A stretch of DNA of 64,000 bases from an uncultured Spartobacteria bacterium (GCA_903882875.1 CAIRYQ010000042.1:62001-126000), one strand, 5' to 3'; counted from the stretch's first letter, positions 50,756 through 62,707 are shown. Translations and numbers: made by a program. Notes: generated from the letters alone by a model not told the origin.

Positions 50756-52972
50756 ATGAACGTCATCCGCTGTCTCACCCTGTCGGTCGCAAGTCTCATC
50801 GCATTCACGCCGACCGTCCGGGCCGGCAGCGAGGCGGACTTCAAAAAAATCGCACCGAAGGTCGCGCAGACCGTCGGCGAACTGCTGGAAAAGGCGCACT
50901 ACAGCCGCCGCCGGCTGGACGACACGGTGTCGAGGCAGTTCCTGAAAAATTACCTCGAGCGGCTCGACTACAACCATCTCTTTTTCACGCAGAAGGATAT
51001 GGACGGCTTTTCTGCGAAATACGCGACGACGCTCGACGACAGCATCATGGCCGGCGACCTCGACCCGTCGGTGAAAATTTACGACGTGTACCGCAAACGC
51101 GTGGAGGATCGCGTGGTGAAGGTGAAGGCGCTGCTCGGTGAGAAGTTCGACTTCAACGGCACCCGGAGCGTGGAGATCAACCGGCAGAAATCGCCGTGGC
51201 CGAAGGACGAGGCCGAGGCCGACCAGATCTGGCGCGACCGCATCGAGGGCGAACTGCTGGATCGCACGCTGATGAACGACAAGGTCGAGACGCCGGTGAA
51301 GGTGGTCGGGCGCCGCTACGACCAGCTCCTCCGCGGCCTGCACGAGCAGACGAACGAGGACGTGATGGCGGGATTCCTGAGCGTGCTGTGCGAGACCTAC
51401 GACCCGCACTCCGAGTACATGAGCCGCTCGCAGATGGATAATTTCAACATCAACATCAGTCTCCAGCTCGTCGGCATCGGCGCGGTCCTCGTGAGCGAGG
51501 AAGGCTACGCAAAAATCCGCGAACTCGTCCCCGGCGGCCCGGCGGATCTGAGCGGGCGCATCAAGGTCGGCGACCGCATCAGCGCCGTTGCGCAGGGGCC
51601 GGGGGACTTTGTCGAAACCGTGGACATGAAGCTCGACAAGGTCGTGGAGATGATCCGCGGCAAGGAGGACACCGTCGTGCGGCTGCGGACGATTCCGGCG
51701 AATGCGACTGATCCTTCGGCGCGCAAGGTCGTGGAGATCACGCGCAAAAAAGTGCAGCTCAAGGAACAGGCGGCGAAGGCGGAAATCGTCGAGCGCACCC
51801 TGGCCGATGGCAAGACGGCACGCATAGGCTGGATCATCCTGCCTTCCTTCTACGCAGACATGCAGAAGTCCGGCGGCAAGAGTACGACGAAGGACGTTCT
51901 GGTGCTCCTCGAAAGGCTGAAGAAGGAGAACATCCAGGGCCTCGTGATGGATCTCCGGCGCAATGGCGGCGGCTCCCTTGAGGAAGCCGTGAATTTGACG
52001 GGCCTCTTCATTAAAAGCGGCCCTGTCGTGATGGCGCGTGACAGCAACAACCGCAACTCGGTGCTCCGCGACAAGGACAAGGCGATTCACTATGATGGCC
52101 CGATGCTCGTGGTGACGAACAAACTGAGCGCATCCGCCAGCGAGATTTTCGCCGCCGCGCTGCAGGACTACAACCGCGCGGTGGTCGTGGGTGACTCGAC
52201 GACGTTCGGCAAGGGCACCGTGCAGACGATGGTCGAGCTTGGAAACATCATCCCGCTTTCGCTCAGCGGAAAGGCCACCGGGAATGAGGCCGGCGCACTG
52301 AAGCTCACCATCCAGAAATTTTACCGCATCTCGGGCGGCTCCACGCAGCTTCAGGGCGTGGCGGCGGATGTGAAGCTGCCGTCGCTCTGGGACCAGTCGG
52401 ACATCGGCGAAGTCGCGCTGAAAGGCCCGATGCCCTACGACACGATCGATCCCGTCGCGTACGACAAGTGGGATCGCCCGCTGTTCAAGCCCGAACTCAA
52501 GCAGCGCTCCGCCGCGCGCATCGCCGCGGACGAGGAGTTCCAGTGGATTCTGGAAGACATGGCGCGCATGAAAAGTCGCGTGGCAGAGAACAAAGTCTCG
52601 CTGAATGAAAAATCCCGCCGAGCCGAACTCGACGAGGACAAGGCTCGCAAGGAAAAGCGCACCGCTGAACGTGCGAAGCTCAAGCATTCGGAGGAAAAAG
52701 TGTACAGCGTGACCCTCGACAATGCGGCCGAACCGGAGCTCCAGCTCAAGAAGGAGAAAAAGATCGTGAAGGAAACCGGCGAGAAAAAGGACGGCGACAC
52801 CAAGCCTGCCGACGGCGAGGATGAGGACGCCGAATTCGCAGCCGATGACGCCGCCTCGAAGCTGGATCCGATTCGCAGCGAGAGCATCAACATCCTCAAC
52901 GACCTGATCGAACTCAGCCGCACGCCGCCTGCGACAGCCTCCTCGGAAAAGACCACCGCCGCCTCGAAATAG
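50756..52972 (+). CDS. periplasmic tail-specific protease (Prc/CtpA type)
   Basis: 738 residues. The signal peptide (MNVIRCLTLSVASLIAFTPTVRA) leads to the Prc N-terminal helical domain (LRGLHEQTNEDVMAGFLSVLCETYDPHSEYMS), a PDZ domain (about 245-340, PGGPADLSGRIKVGDRISAV) and the S41 protease core: RNGGGSLEEAV, catalytic Ser in NKLSASASEIFAAAL and Lys in FGKGTVQT. A charged Lys/Glu-rich C-terminal extension resembles Prc's DUF3340. Prc trims lipoproteins and peptidoglycan hydrolases. Confidence 0.93.
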   Translation: MNVIRCLTLSVASLIAFTPTVRAGSEADFKKIAPKVAQTVGELLEKAHYSRRRLDDTVSRQFLKNYLERLDYNHLFFTQKDMDGFSAKYATTLDDSIMAGDLDPSVKIYDVYRKRVEDRVVKVKALLGEKFDFNGTRSVEINRQKSPWPKDEAEADQIWRDRIEGELLDRTLMNDKVETPVKVVGRRYDQLLRGLHEQTNEDVMAGFLSVLCETYDPHSEYMSRSQMDNFNINISLQLVGIGAVLVSEEGYAKIRELVPGGPADLSGRIKVGDRISAVAQGPGDFVETVDMKLDKVVEMIRGKEDTVVRLRTIPANATDPSARKVVEITRKKVQLKEQAAKAEIVERTLADGKTARIGWIILPSFYADMQKSGGKSTTKDVLVLLERLKKENIQGLVMDLRRNGGGSLEEAVNLTGLFIKSGPVVMARDSNNRNSVLRDKDKAIHYDGPMLVVTNKLSASASEIFAAALQDYNRAVVVGDSTTFGKGTVQTMVELGNIIPLSLSGKATGNEAGALKLTIQKFYRISGGSTQLQGVAADVKLPSLWDQSDIGEVALKGPMPYDTIDPVAYDKWDRPLFKPELKQRSAARIAADEEFQWILEDMARMKSRVAENKVSLNEKSRRAELDEDKARKEKRTAERAKLKHSEEKVYSVTLDNAAEPELQLKKEKKIVKETGEKKDGDTKPADGEDEDAEFAADDAASKLDPIRSESINILNDLIELSRTPPATASSEKTTAASK

Positions 52973-52988
52973 CGGGTGCCGCGGCGGG

Positions 52989-53699
52989 CTACGGAGCGCG
53001 TCGTGTCATGCTGGTCACGCCGCGGATCGCATCCAGCGTGGAGCGGACTTGGGAGAGCAGTTTCTCCTGCGTGTAGGGCTTGGGCAGGAATCCGCGCAGT
53101 CCCTGGCTCAGCATTGCACGCACTTTTTCCTGCTCCGCAAATCCGCTGCTGAGCATCACGGCCACCTTCGGATTGATCTCGCGCAGCGCGTCGAACACCT
53201 CCGAGCCGTCCATGATCGGCAGCGTGAAGTCGAGGATCACGATATCCACCTCGTTCTTGAGCTGCTTAAAAATCTCCAGCGCCTGAAACGGCTCCGTGGA
53301 AGTCACCACGCGGTATCCAGCATCGGTGAGCATCCGCTTGGCGATCGTCACGATCAGCACATCGTCGTCAATGATGAGGATCAGCTCCTTCGTCCCGGCC
53401 GGGTTGTCAATCGCCACCGTGGAATGTCGCGGCGTCTGCGATGCGGCGGTAGCCGGAGCCGCGTCGCCCGCGGGCGGCGACGACTGGAGCTGGTGGCCGC
53501 CGAGCCGGGCCGCCATCTGCCCGGTGACATTCTTGGCCCTTTCGAGGCTCGTCCGCAGGAATGCAAAATAGCGCATCCCTTCGGGGCTCGATTCGCACAT
53601 CGGCTCAAGGACGCTGGACGACTCGGAGATGACCTGGAGAAGATTGTTCAGGTCATTCGCGGCCGTCTGGAGCCATGCATTTTCGGAGTCGGAAGCCAT
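52989..53699 (-). CDS. receiver protein with a degenerate DHp-like N-terminus
   Basis: 236 residues. The first 70 resemble a histidine-kinase dimerisation helix (TAANDLNNLLQVISESS), but the phospho-acceptor His of the usual AHDLNN motif is Asn15. After a Pro/Ala linker, a full receiver domain follows with LIIDDDV, phospho-acceptor Asp in DIVILDFTLPIMDG, LSSG and LPKPY. It cannot autophosphorylate and lacks an ATPase domain; it may dimerise with kinases or act as a phosphate sink. It converges on the protease gene with 16 bases between. Confidence 0.85.
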   Translation of the reverse strand: MASDSENAWLQTAANDLNNLLQVISESSSVLEPMCESSPEGMRYFAFLRTSLERAKNVTGQMAARLGGHQLQSSPPAGDAAPATAASQTPRHSTVAIDNPAGTKELILIIDDDVLIVTIAKRMLTDAGYRVVTSTEPFQALEIFKQLKNEVDIVILDFTLPIMDGSEVFDALREINPKVAVMLSSGFAEQEKVRAMLSQGLRGFLPKPYTQEKLLSQVRSTLDAIRGVTSMTRRAP

Positions 53700-53852
53700 C
53701 GGGATTTTTTTCAGGTTCCCCGCTCGGTCTTGGCCCGACTCTGCGGCATGACGCCGAGAAACCGGGCACGAAACCGCGCCGAGTCTTTCAAGCTAAAGCA
53801 GCTTTGGTTCTGGATGCCCAATGAAAATGTTCGTGGCGGAAAAAAGCGCGGC

Positions 53853-54311
53853 TCAGATCCGAATCCCGAAAAAGTCCCGAAAGACTTCGGCATACACTTC
53901 GCGTTTCATCTCCGGCAGCCACTCGCACCGGAAATCCTCCGGCACGATCCATTTCCACGCACGGAACTCCGGGTGCTTCGTGTCCACGTCAATCTTCGAG
54001 TCGTCCGCGAGGAAGTCGCACAGGAAATACGTCTGGTCCTTCCCGTCGTGGCCGCGCTTCTTTCCGCCGTTGAAAAGGTAGCGGTAGCCGCCGCGCCTGC
54101 TCACGATCCGGAAGTCGGCCGCATCAAGCGAAATTTCCTCCCACAGCTCGCGCACGAGCGCCTCCTCGGGCGTCTCGCCGTCGTCAATTCCGCCCTGCGG
54201 AAACTGCCATGCGCCGGGGATCGTCGCGCGCTCGCAGATCAGGATTTTTCCGTCGCGGTTGCGCAGGATGCCTGCGACGTTCGGCTGGTAGGTCGGTTCG
54301 GACTTGCTCAT
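53853..54311 (-). CDS. Nudix hydrolase, RppH-like
   Basis: 152 residues. The Nudix box is complete: GGIDDGETPEEALVRELWEEIS fits G-x5-E-x7-REUxEExGU. The surrounding PNVAGILRNRDGKILICER, WQFPQGG and YFLCDF fit RppH or diadenosine polyphosphate hydrolases, which start mRNA decay by removing 5' pyrophosphate. Its start overlaps the start of the divergent neighbouring gene by two bases (54310-54311), so both lack an independent leader. Confidence 0.88.
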   Translation of the reverse strand: MSKSEPTYQPNVAGILRNRDGKILICERATIPGAWQFPQGGIDDGETPEEALVRELWEEISLDAADFRIVSRRGGYRYLFNGGKKRGHDGKDQTYFLCDFLADDSKIDVDTKHPEFRAWKWIVPEDFRCEWLPEMKREVYAEVFRDFFGIRI

Positions 54312-54779
54312 GAACTTCAGAAAAATCGCGCTCTTGTTCGCAGGGATCACACTCGTCGCCGCACTCTGGCTGCGCTGGTGGTTGCAGCCAGAACGCCAGA
54401 TTCCGCGCGCGCAAGCAAGGCTTCTGTCGGTGGTCGAGCGGCGCGATTTCGATGCAATGGCCGCGATGATCAGTTCCTCGTACCGCGACCGCTGGCAGCA
54501 CGACAAGACGGCGGTGCTCGAACAAAGCCGCCAGGTTCTCGGCCAGTTTGTCACGCTGAAGATCACGCGCGAGCCGCGGGACCTCCGCTCCGTTTCAGGC
54601 ACATGGTTCCTTTCGGAAAAATCACACTTGGCGGAATCGGCGGCCCGCTCGCGATGGCCGCGCGCGACACGGTGAACGGGCTGCGCGAGCCATTCGTGAC
54701 GGAGTGGCGGCAGCGCAGCAAGAAGCCGTGGGACTGGGAACTGATGTCCATCGTAAACTCGGAGTTGGAGTTGCCGTGA
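54310..54779 (+). pseudogene. small membrane-anchored protein gene with an apparent frameshift at an A5 run
   Basis: From ATG 54310 (MNFRKIALLFAGITLVAAL, one membrane helix) the frame continues with RLLSVVERRDFDAMAAMISSSYRD, like a small NTF2/DUF4440-type domain, to GTWFLSEK, then degenerates and stops at 54675. In another frame, starting at the A5 run 54617-54621, protein-like sequence resumes (KITLGGIGGPLAMAARDTV ... DWELMSIVNSELELP) to TGA at 54779. One added A joins both parts into about 156 residues. This is a sequencing error, a true mutation or slippage at the A run. Confidence 0.75.
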
Positions 54780-54939
54780 TGGCCGGAGCCTGGTCCGCTC
54801 ACGGCATGGCAGGCACGGAACCGGGGCACGGGTTGCAGTTCGGAAGTCGCGTTCTGTTACGGAAAAATCCACCGAAGCGTGCGTGCTGTGCGCAGATGCG
54901 GCATTGCACCGCGCGCCGATGTTCGCTTTTGCTCGCAGC

Positions 54940-57900
54940 ATGAACGTGATCCTCCCGCGCATCCCGCGTCCGCTTTTCAAAATCGCATTCGCCGCACTCG
55001 TGTTTGCTGTAGCGTGTGTGCGCGCGGAGGTGGATCAAAATGATCCCGCCGCCGAACTCGCGAGCTTCAAGCTGCCCGAGGGTTTCGAGGCGAATCTCTT
55101 CGCGAGCGAAAAGGACGGCGTGGTGAAGCCGATCCAGATGCGCTGGGATTCGCGCGGGCGGCTGTGGGTGCTCGGCTCGACGACGTATCCGCAGCTCAAG
55201 CCCGGCGAGGAGCCGAACGACAAGATCATCATCCTTGAGGACACGAAGCACACGGGCCGCGCGGACAAGACAACGGTCTTCGCCGACGGGCTGCTCATCC
55301 CGACCGGGCTTGAACTTGGCGACGGCGGCGCGTACGTGGGCGAGGGGACAAAGCTGCTGTTTTTGAAAGACACGGACGGCGACGATCGCGCGGATGAAAG
55401 GCGCGTGGTGCTGCGCGGCTTTGGCACCGGCGACAATCATCAGAATATCAATTCGTTTCGCTGGAGCCCCGGCGGTGAGCTGTTTTTTTCGCAGGGCTTG
55501 CACGGCTTCGCGCGCGTGGAGACGCCGTATGGAATCGTCGGCAATGATGAGGCGGGACTGTGGCGCTTGCGTCCGCGCGAGCTGCGGCTCGATCCATTCT
55601 ACGGCGGCAGCGGCGACCCGCAGAATCCGTGGGGCTTTGCATGGACGGAGTGGGGGATGCCACTCGTCGTCGCGGGCAACAACGGCGGCATTTCATTCCC
55701 GCTGCCCGAGATGGTGCGCGGTCGCAAAATCGGCACGCGGCAGAACATCTGGGTGAATGCGCGTTCGCGGAAATCGAGCGGGCCGGAGATCATCCGCTCG
55801 GCGCATTTTCCGCCGGAGTGGCAGGGCGTGATGCTTTCCGGCGGCTACATCAACAACGCGGTGTGGGCGCTGAAGATCGAAGACGACGGTGCGGGCTTCC
55901 GCATCACGGATCTGCCGCCGTTCATCACGAGCACGCACGGCAGCTTCCGCCCGGTGGACGCGAAGCTCGGCCCCGATGGCGCGCTCTATCTTTGCGACTG
56001 GTATAACCCGATCATCGGCCACTACCAGGCGAGCTTCCGCCATCCCGATCGTGACAAGGCGCACGGGCGAATCTGGCGCATCACCTACAAGGGCCGTCCG
56101 CTCAATCAGCCGCCGAAAATCGCAGGTGCGAGCGTTGCGGAGCTGCTGGAAAATTTGAAGAGCGACGACACTTGGACGCTTTACCAGACGAAGCGCGAAC
56201 TCGGCGCGCGGCCCACGGCGGAGGTGATCGCCGCGCTGGAAAAATGGATCGCGCCACTGCAGGGCCGCGACCTCGCGACGGAGCGCGCGCTTTACGAGGC
56301 GCTCGGTGTTTTCGAATGGCACGAGTCACCCGAGCCCGCGCTGCTCGCACGCCTGCTCGGTGCCGCGAAACCCGACGTGCGTGCGTATGCCGCCGGCGTC
56401 GCAGCGCGTTGGGCGGATCGTTTGTCCACGGGGCCGGATGCACTCGCGCTGCTCGCGCCGCTTGTGTCGGATGAAAACCCGCGCGTGCGTCTCGCCGCAG
56501 TCGTCGCGCTCGCAAACATTCCGCGCGCGGAATCGCTTTCGCTCGCGCTGCGTGTGATTGATCGCGGCGCGGACAGCTTCACGGAGCTTGCGCTGCGGCA
56601 GGCGGTCTTCGCGCTGAAGCCGCACTGGCTCCCCGCGCTGAAGGCTGGCAGGCTCGGCATCGAGGACAAGCCCGCGCTCGTCGCGTTTCTCGCGAAGGCC
56701 GATGCGACCGAGGATTCGCTCGGTGCGCTGCGCGGTTTGCTGTTCAAGGGCCAGTCGCAGCCGCCGTTTCATCTCGCTGCGGAAATTCCGCTCACATCGC
56801 AGTCGCTGCTCGCGGTGCTTGCATCCGTCGGCACGCCCGACGATCTCGCGGGCCTTCTCTCGCCTTTCCGCTTTTCCGATGCGAATGCATCCGCTGAGGC
56901 GCGAGACTCTGCGCTTCGAGACGCGCTGGCCGCCGTCGCGGAGAACTGCGCCGCGCGCAAGCTGCGCCCGAGCGGCGATGTCGAAGCCGCTGTGCGCGCG
57001 CTTTGGAATTCCGATCAGGCGGGCGCGCGCGCGGGCGCGGCGTTGCTCGCTGGCGCGCTGAAGATCGAGGCACTGCGCAATCCGCTCTCCGAGACGGCGG
57101 AGAAAGGCGCGCCGGAGTTGCGTGCGTTTGCCGTGCTCGGTCTCGCCGGGCTCGGTGGAAAGGACGCGCCTGCGTTGCTCGCGAGGCTCGCCGAGACTGG
57201 TGAACCGTTCAGCGTTCGTGAGGCTGCCGTGCGCGGGTTGAGCCGATCCGCTTTGCAACGAGCCGCGCAAGTCGTCGCCGCGAGCCTCGCGAATGAAACC
57301 GACGAGCCGCGCATCCGCGCACTTTGTGTCGCAGTTTTCGACCGCAACGGCGGTGCTGACGCACTCGCTGCGGCGCTCAAGACAACGAAGCTGCCTGCGC
57401 CAGCCGCGCGGCGTGTGCTCGACGTGCTGAACAACGCCGGCCAGTCGCGCCCGAAAGTCGTGGAGGTGCTGCGCGAACTCGCGGGCTTCGCCACGTCGCT
57501 GCCTGCGAACGATCCCGCATTCGTCGCCGCGCTTGTCGCCGAGGTGCAGCAGAAGGGCGACGCAAAGCACGGGCGCGAAATTTTCCGCCGCGCGGAACTC
57601 GCCTGCACGGGCTGCCATCGCATCGGCGACGAAGGCGGCACCATCGGCCCGGCGCTCGATGCGATTGGCTCGGGGCAGCCGGTGGATTTCATCATCGGCG
57701 CGGTGCTGCAGCCGCAGAAGGAAATCAAGGAGGGCTACGAGGCGATGGAGGTGACGACGAAGGACGGGCGCATCATCACCGGCTACCGGGTGAGCGACGA
57801 CGGCGGCACGCTCGTGCTGCGCGACATCGCGACCGGCGGGCAGACGCGCCTCGCGCGAGAGGAGATCACCGGGCGCAAACTCATCGGCTCGCTGATGCCG

Positions 57901-57975
57901 AGCGGACTCGTGGATCGCCTGAGCCGCGAGGACCTGCGCGATCTGTTCCGCTATCTCTCCGGCTTGGGAAAATAG
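54940..57975 (+). CDS. PVC-type heme protein: dehydrogenase-like propeller, helical repeats, cytochrome c
   Basis: About 1011 residues from ATG 54940 (MNVILPRIPRPLFKIAFAAL, signal peptide); ATG 54919 is possible. A sorbosone/glucose-dehydrogenase-like propeller (about 30-370; PIQMRWDSRGRLWVLGSTTYPQ, DGDDRADERRVV, GPDGALYLCDWYNPIIGHYQ) is followed by HEAT-type helical repeats (about 450-860) and a C-terminal cytochrome c domain with CTGCHRIG near 885 and the PVC heme-binding tail (VTTKDGRIITGYRVSDDGGTL). Such proteins occur mainly in the PVC superphylum and are thought to oxidise sugars, but substrates are unproven. Confidence 0.93.
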   Translation: MNVILPRIPRPLFKIAFAALVFAVACVRAEVDQNDPAAELASFKLPEGFEANLFASEKDGVVKPIQMRWDSRGRLWVLGSTTYPQLKPGEEPNDKIIILEDTKHTGRADKTTVFADGLLIPTGLELGDGGAYVGEGTKLLFLKDTDGDDRADERRVVLRGFGTGDNHQNINSFRWSPGGELFFSQGLHGFARVETPYGIVGNDEAGLWRLRPRELRLDPFYGGSGDPQNPWGFAWTEWGMPLVVAGNNGGISFPLPEMVRGRKIGTRQNIWVNARSRKSSGPEIIRSAHFPPEWQGVMLSGGYINNAVWALKIEDDGAGFRITDLPPFITSTHGSFRPVDAKLGPDGALYLCDWYNPIIGHYQASFRHPDRDKAHGRIWRITYKGRPLNQPPKIAGASVAELLENLKSDDTWTLYQTKRELGARPTAEVIAALEKWIAPLQGRDLATERALYEALGVFEWHESPEPALLARLLGAAKPDVRAYAAGVAARWADRLSTGPDALALLAPLVSDENPRVRLAAVVALANIPRAESLSLALRVIDRGADSFTELALRQAVFALKPHWLPALKAGRLGIEDKPALVAFLAKADATEDSLGALRGLLFKGQSQPPFHLAAEIPLTSQSLLAVLASVGTPDDLAGLLSPFRFSDANASAEARDSALRDALAAVAENCAARKLRPSGDVEAAVRALWNSDQAGARAGAALLAGALKIEALRNPLSETAEKGAPELRAFAVLGLAGLGGKDAPALLARLAETGEPFSVREAAVRGLSRSALQRAAQVVAASLANETDEPRIRALCVAVFDRNGGADALAAALKTTKLPAPAARRVLDVLNNAGQSRPKVVEVLRELAGFATSLPANDPAFVAALVAEVQQKGDAKHGREIFRRAELACTGCHRIGDEGGTIGPALDAIGSGQPVDFIIGAVLQPQKEIKEGYEAMEVTTKDGRIITGYRVSDDGGTLVLRDIATGGQTRLAREEITGRKLIGSLMPSGLVDRLSREDLRDLFRYLSGLGK

Positions 57976-58167
57976 CCGATGGCGAATGGCGGGCGGCGTG
58001 TTCGCTGGTGATCATGCGCGCCCGGTGCAAATCGGACGTAGAAAGTTGAGCGCTGGACGATGGACGTTTGGCCCGTCGCAGGCGTGTGACGCCAACATGC
58101 GAAATTTTGCCCCATGAGTCCGGTGAGCGGGCATGAACGTCAAACCTCCAACCAAAGAGGCGAGGAG

Positions 58168-58242
58168 TGGTGCCAGGGGGGAGGATTGAACTCCCGACCT
58201 AGGGCTTATGAGTCCCCCGCTCTACCACTGAGCTACCCTGGC
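58168..58242 (-). tRNA. tRNA with CAT anticodon (Met elongator or Ile-lysidine type)
   Basis: 75 bases on the reverse strand: acceptor GCCAGGG/CCCTGGC, anticodon loop CTCATAA, T-arm GGGAG TTCAATC CTCCC, discriminator A and encoded CCA. The anticodon stem has an A-G mismatch next to the loop. The CAT anticodon may decode AUG, or AUA after lysidine modification; the sequence alone does not decide. It lacks the three-GC-pair initiator stem. It lies 84 bases downstream of the thioredoxin-like gene on the same strand. Confidence 0.92.
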
Positions 58243-58326
58243 GTTGCGTTTTGGGCCGCGAAAAATAGCGGCGACTTTCCGCGTGGCAAGCGCGGAGTTC
58301 GCTTCAATCTCGCGAGTATGCGCGGG

Positions 58327-59274
58327 CTACTTGGCCGGCTTAACGGCCGGTCCCTTTGAGAGCATTTCCTTCACGCGTTCCTCGATCTGCGCGGCCTGCT
58401 TGCCTTCCTCGGTGGAGGCGTCGAGCGTCTTCACTTCGCCCATGAGCTTGAGCACGGTCTCGTTGTCCTGCGGCGGGCGATAAACGTGAAGCAGGGAGAG
58501 AAGTGCGATCTGCTTTTGGTTCGCGGTGAGCTTCGGGTGTGCAGCAATAAATTCATCCGCCTTCTTGCGTGCCGCTCCGGATCCGTCCTTGCCTGCGACG
58601 GTTCCGATTTCACCCTGCAAGGTTGCGATGTCCGCCTTGAAGCCCATCGCTGAACCGATGCCCGTTTCGTCCTTCGGATCGAGTGCCGTAATTTCGGAGA
58701 TCACTTTCGAGTAATGCTGCGCTACGAGATCCTCGTTCAGCACCTTCAGTCCTGCGGCGAGGAACTTCGCCTTCTCCACGCCCTGCGCGCCTTCGGCCTT
58801 TTTCCAAGCCTCATCGCGCTTGGCCTTCACGGCGCGGAGTTCGTCGAGATGCGGGAGATATTTTTCCGGACCGCCGGGCTGGTAGCCGGTCTGCGCGTAG
58901 GGGCGTCCCTGCGCGTCAGCGAGCACGATGCTCGGGAAACCCTGGATGCCGAACTGCGTCTGGAGCTTCGTATTTTGCTCCTGCGTCTCCTTGGAGAGCT
59001 TCGATTTGTTCTGCGGGAAATCTATTTCCACGAGGACGAAATTTTTCGGCCCCACCGTCTTGAACGCGTCGAGGTCGAACACTTCCTTGCGCAGCTTGAT
59101 GCACCAGCCGCACCAGTCCGATCCGGTGAAATCAATGAGCAGATCCTTGCCCTCCTTTGCGGCGGTTGCCTTGGCCTGTTCAAAGTCGCTGACCCACAGG
59201 TCTCCGGCGGCGAATGTGGAAGCGGTGAGAGTCCACGCGGTGGTGGCGACGACGAGGGAACGCAGGATGTTCAT
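58327..59274 (-). CDS. secreted thioredoxin-like protein
   Basis: 315 residues. The signal peptide MNILRSLVVATTAWTLTASTFAA precedes a thioredoxin domain (about 25-150) with DFTGSDWCGWCIKLRKEVF, whose CGWC is the redox pair, and FGIQGFPSIVLADAQGRP with the cis-Pro. A C-terminal helical domain of about 160 residues follows, without recognisable motif. The WCGWC form is frequent in exported thioredoxin-like proteins of Verrucomicrobia. Its likely role is periplasmic disulfide reduction or cytochrome maturation. Confidence 0.88.
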   Translation of the reverse strand: MNILRSLVVATTAWTLTASTFAAGDLWVSDFEQAKATAAKEGKDLLIDFTGSDWCGWCIKLRKEVFDLDAFKTVGPKNFVLVEIDFPQNKSKLSKETQEQNTKLQTQFGIQGFPSIVLADAQGRPYAQTGYQPGGPEKYLPHLDELRAVKAKRDEAWKKAEGAQGVEKAKFLAAGLKVLNEDLVAQHYSKVISEITALDPKDETGIGSAMGFKADIATLQGEIGTVAGKDGSGAARKKADEFIAAHPKLTANQKQIALLSLLHVYRPPQDNETVLKLMGEVKTLDASTEEGKQAAQIEERVKEMLSKGPAVKPAK

Positions 59275-59287
59275 TCAGTCTCGATAG

Positions 59288-61603
<2,316 letters not shown>

Positions 61604-61638
61604 GGCACGAACAAAGTAGACGGTAGGTAAGAATTAGT

Positions 61639-62655
61639 ATGTCAGACGAAAAAGGTTTCCCTAAATTCTCCTCCTCGCAGCGCACAGGTGCCGTAGGCCT
61701 TACTGTGGTGACGAAGCTCGTCGAAACCGAGTTGAAGTGGATATTTAAACCTAACCACCAAGAGAATGACTTTGGCATTGATGGCTACGTTGAAATTGTT
61801 CGCGAGGACGGCGCCGTGTTGGGGCGAAGCTTTGCGCTGCAAATTAAAACTGGGAAAAGCCATGTCGCGAAGACTTCGGAACAGGGATTCTTACTCTACG
61901 GTGAACTGAAGCACCTTAACTATTTTGTTAATTCGCCTGTTCCTGTCGCGCTTGTTTGGGTCGATGAGGCGGAAAACAGGGCGTGGTGGGTTCATGTGAC
62001 ACCTCACGCGGTCCGGATGACCGAAAAAGGTTGGTCAATTCTGATTCCAATAAATAATCGCTTCGATTCTTCGAGTAGTAAGATTTTGGCTGAGTTAGCT
62101 GGATCTACTGACGACTACATTCCATTACTCGAAAGGCTTAGCATGATTAGGCAAGCAGCTTGCCAATCTGGCGGTGTCCTGTTCTTGGTTACCAAGGAAG
62201 AGGTAAATAGTGGCGATGTCTCGCGACTTCGTGATTTTTTTCGGATGTTTGAATCCGCGCCTGATATTTTACCTCATATTCGGGGTAAGTTTTTATTGGC
62301 TGTTCATGGCTGGGATGATGATCCTAGGGAAATATACGAAATCCCAAAAGTCAGGGCTTGGTTTGCCAAAGCGGAAAAATCGGTGCTTGGATGGAGTTAC
62401 TACTTAGACTTAGATTCTCCGTATTCCACTTTTCGGGCATTTTACGCCTGCACTTGTAGGATAACTCGACGGGAGACTTCCGATGACGGAACAAGGCAAA
62501 TGCTCTATTTTTCAAAAAAGGAGCGGAAGGCCTTTATTATACGCCATTTTCGTTGGTTAAATCATTTTACGAAGAAGCACCAAATCTCTTTGTCTGTGAA
62601 CAAGGAGATTTCTGACGCTATGGCAAAAATAGTCGTTGGCTTCAGTGCTCGTTGA
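61639..62655 (+). CDS. DUF4365-domain protein, candidate accessory/defence nuclease
   Basis: 338 residues. The N-terminal 150 residues match DUF4365: ENDFGIDGYVEIV, then GRSFALQIKTGKS, which supply the D...E..QxK of a PD-(D/E)xK nuclease-like fold, followed by the family's HLNYFVNSPVPVALVWVDE. The C-terminal half (about 170-338) is unrecognised and rich in basic aromatic segments (FIIRHFRWLNHFTKKH). The gene is visibly AT-rich compared with thiC and uses different codons, so it is probably acquired. DUF4365 genes are often found in defence or mobile regions. No methylase or helicase partner is next to it. Confidence 0.75.
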   Translation: MSDEKGFPKFSSSQRTGAVGLTVVTKLVETELKWIFKPNHQENDFGIDGYVEIVREDGAVLGRSFALQIKTGKSHVAKTSEQGFLLYGELKHLNYFVNSPVPVALVWVDEAENRAWWVHVTPHAVRMTEKGWSILIPINNRFDSSSSKILAELAGSTDDYIPLLERLSMIRQAACQSGGVLFLVTKEEVNSGDVSRLRDFFRMFESAPDILPHIRGKFLLAVHGWDDDPREIYEIPKVRAWFAKAEKSVLGWSYYLDLDSPYSTFRAFYACTCRITRRETSDDGTRQMLYFSKKERKAFIIRHFRWLNHFTKKHQISLSVNKEISDAMAKIVVGFSAR

Positions 62656-62707
62656 TTTTTACTGAAACGCACGCTGCTAGTTTTCGCCTTATGCGCATTC
62701 TGTGATG

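Noticed and set aside
50690-52687. A 665-codon reverse frame
   Set aside because: Antisense to the tail-specific protease, which has a signal peptide, PDZ domain and catalytic Ser/Lys.
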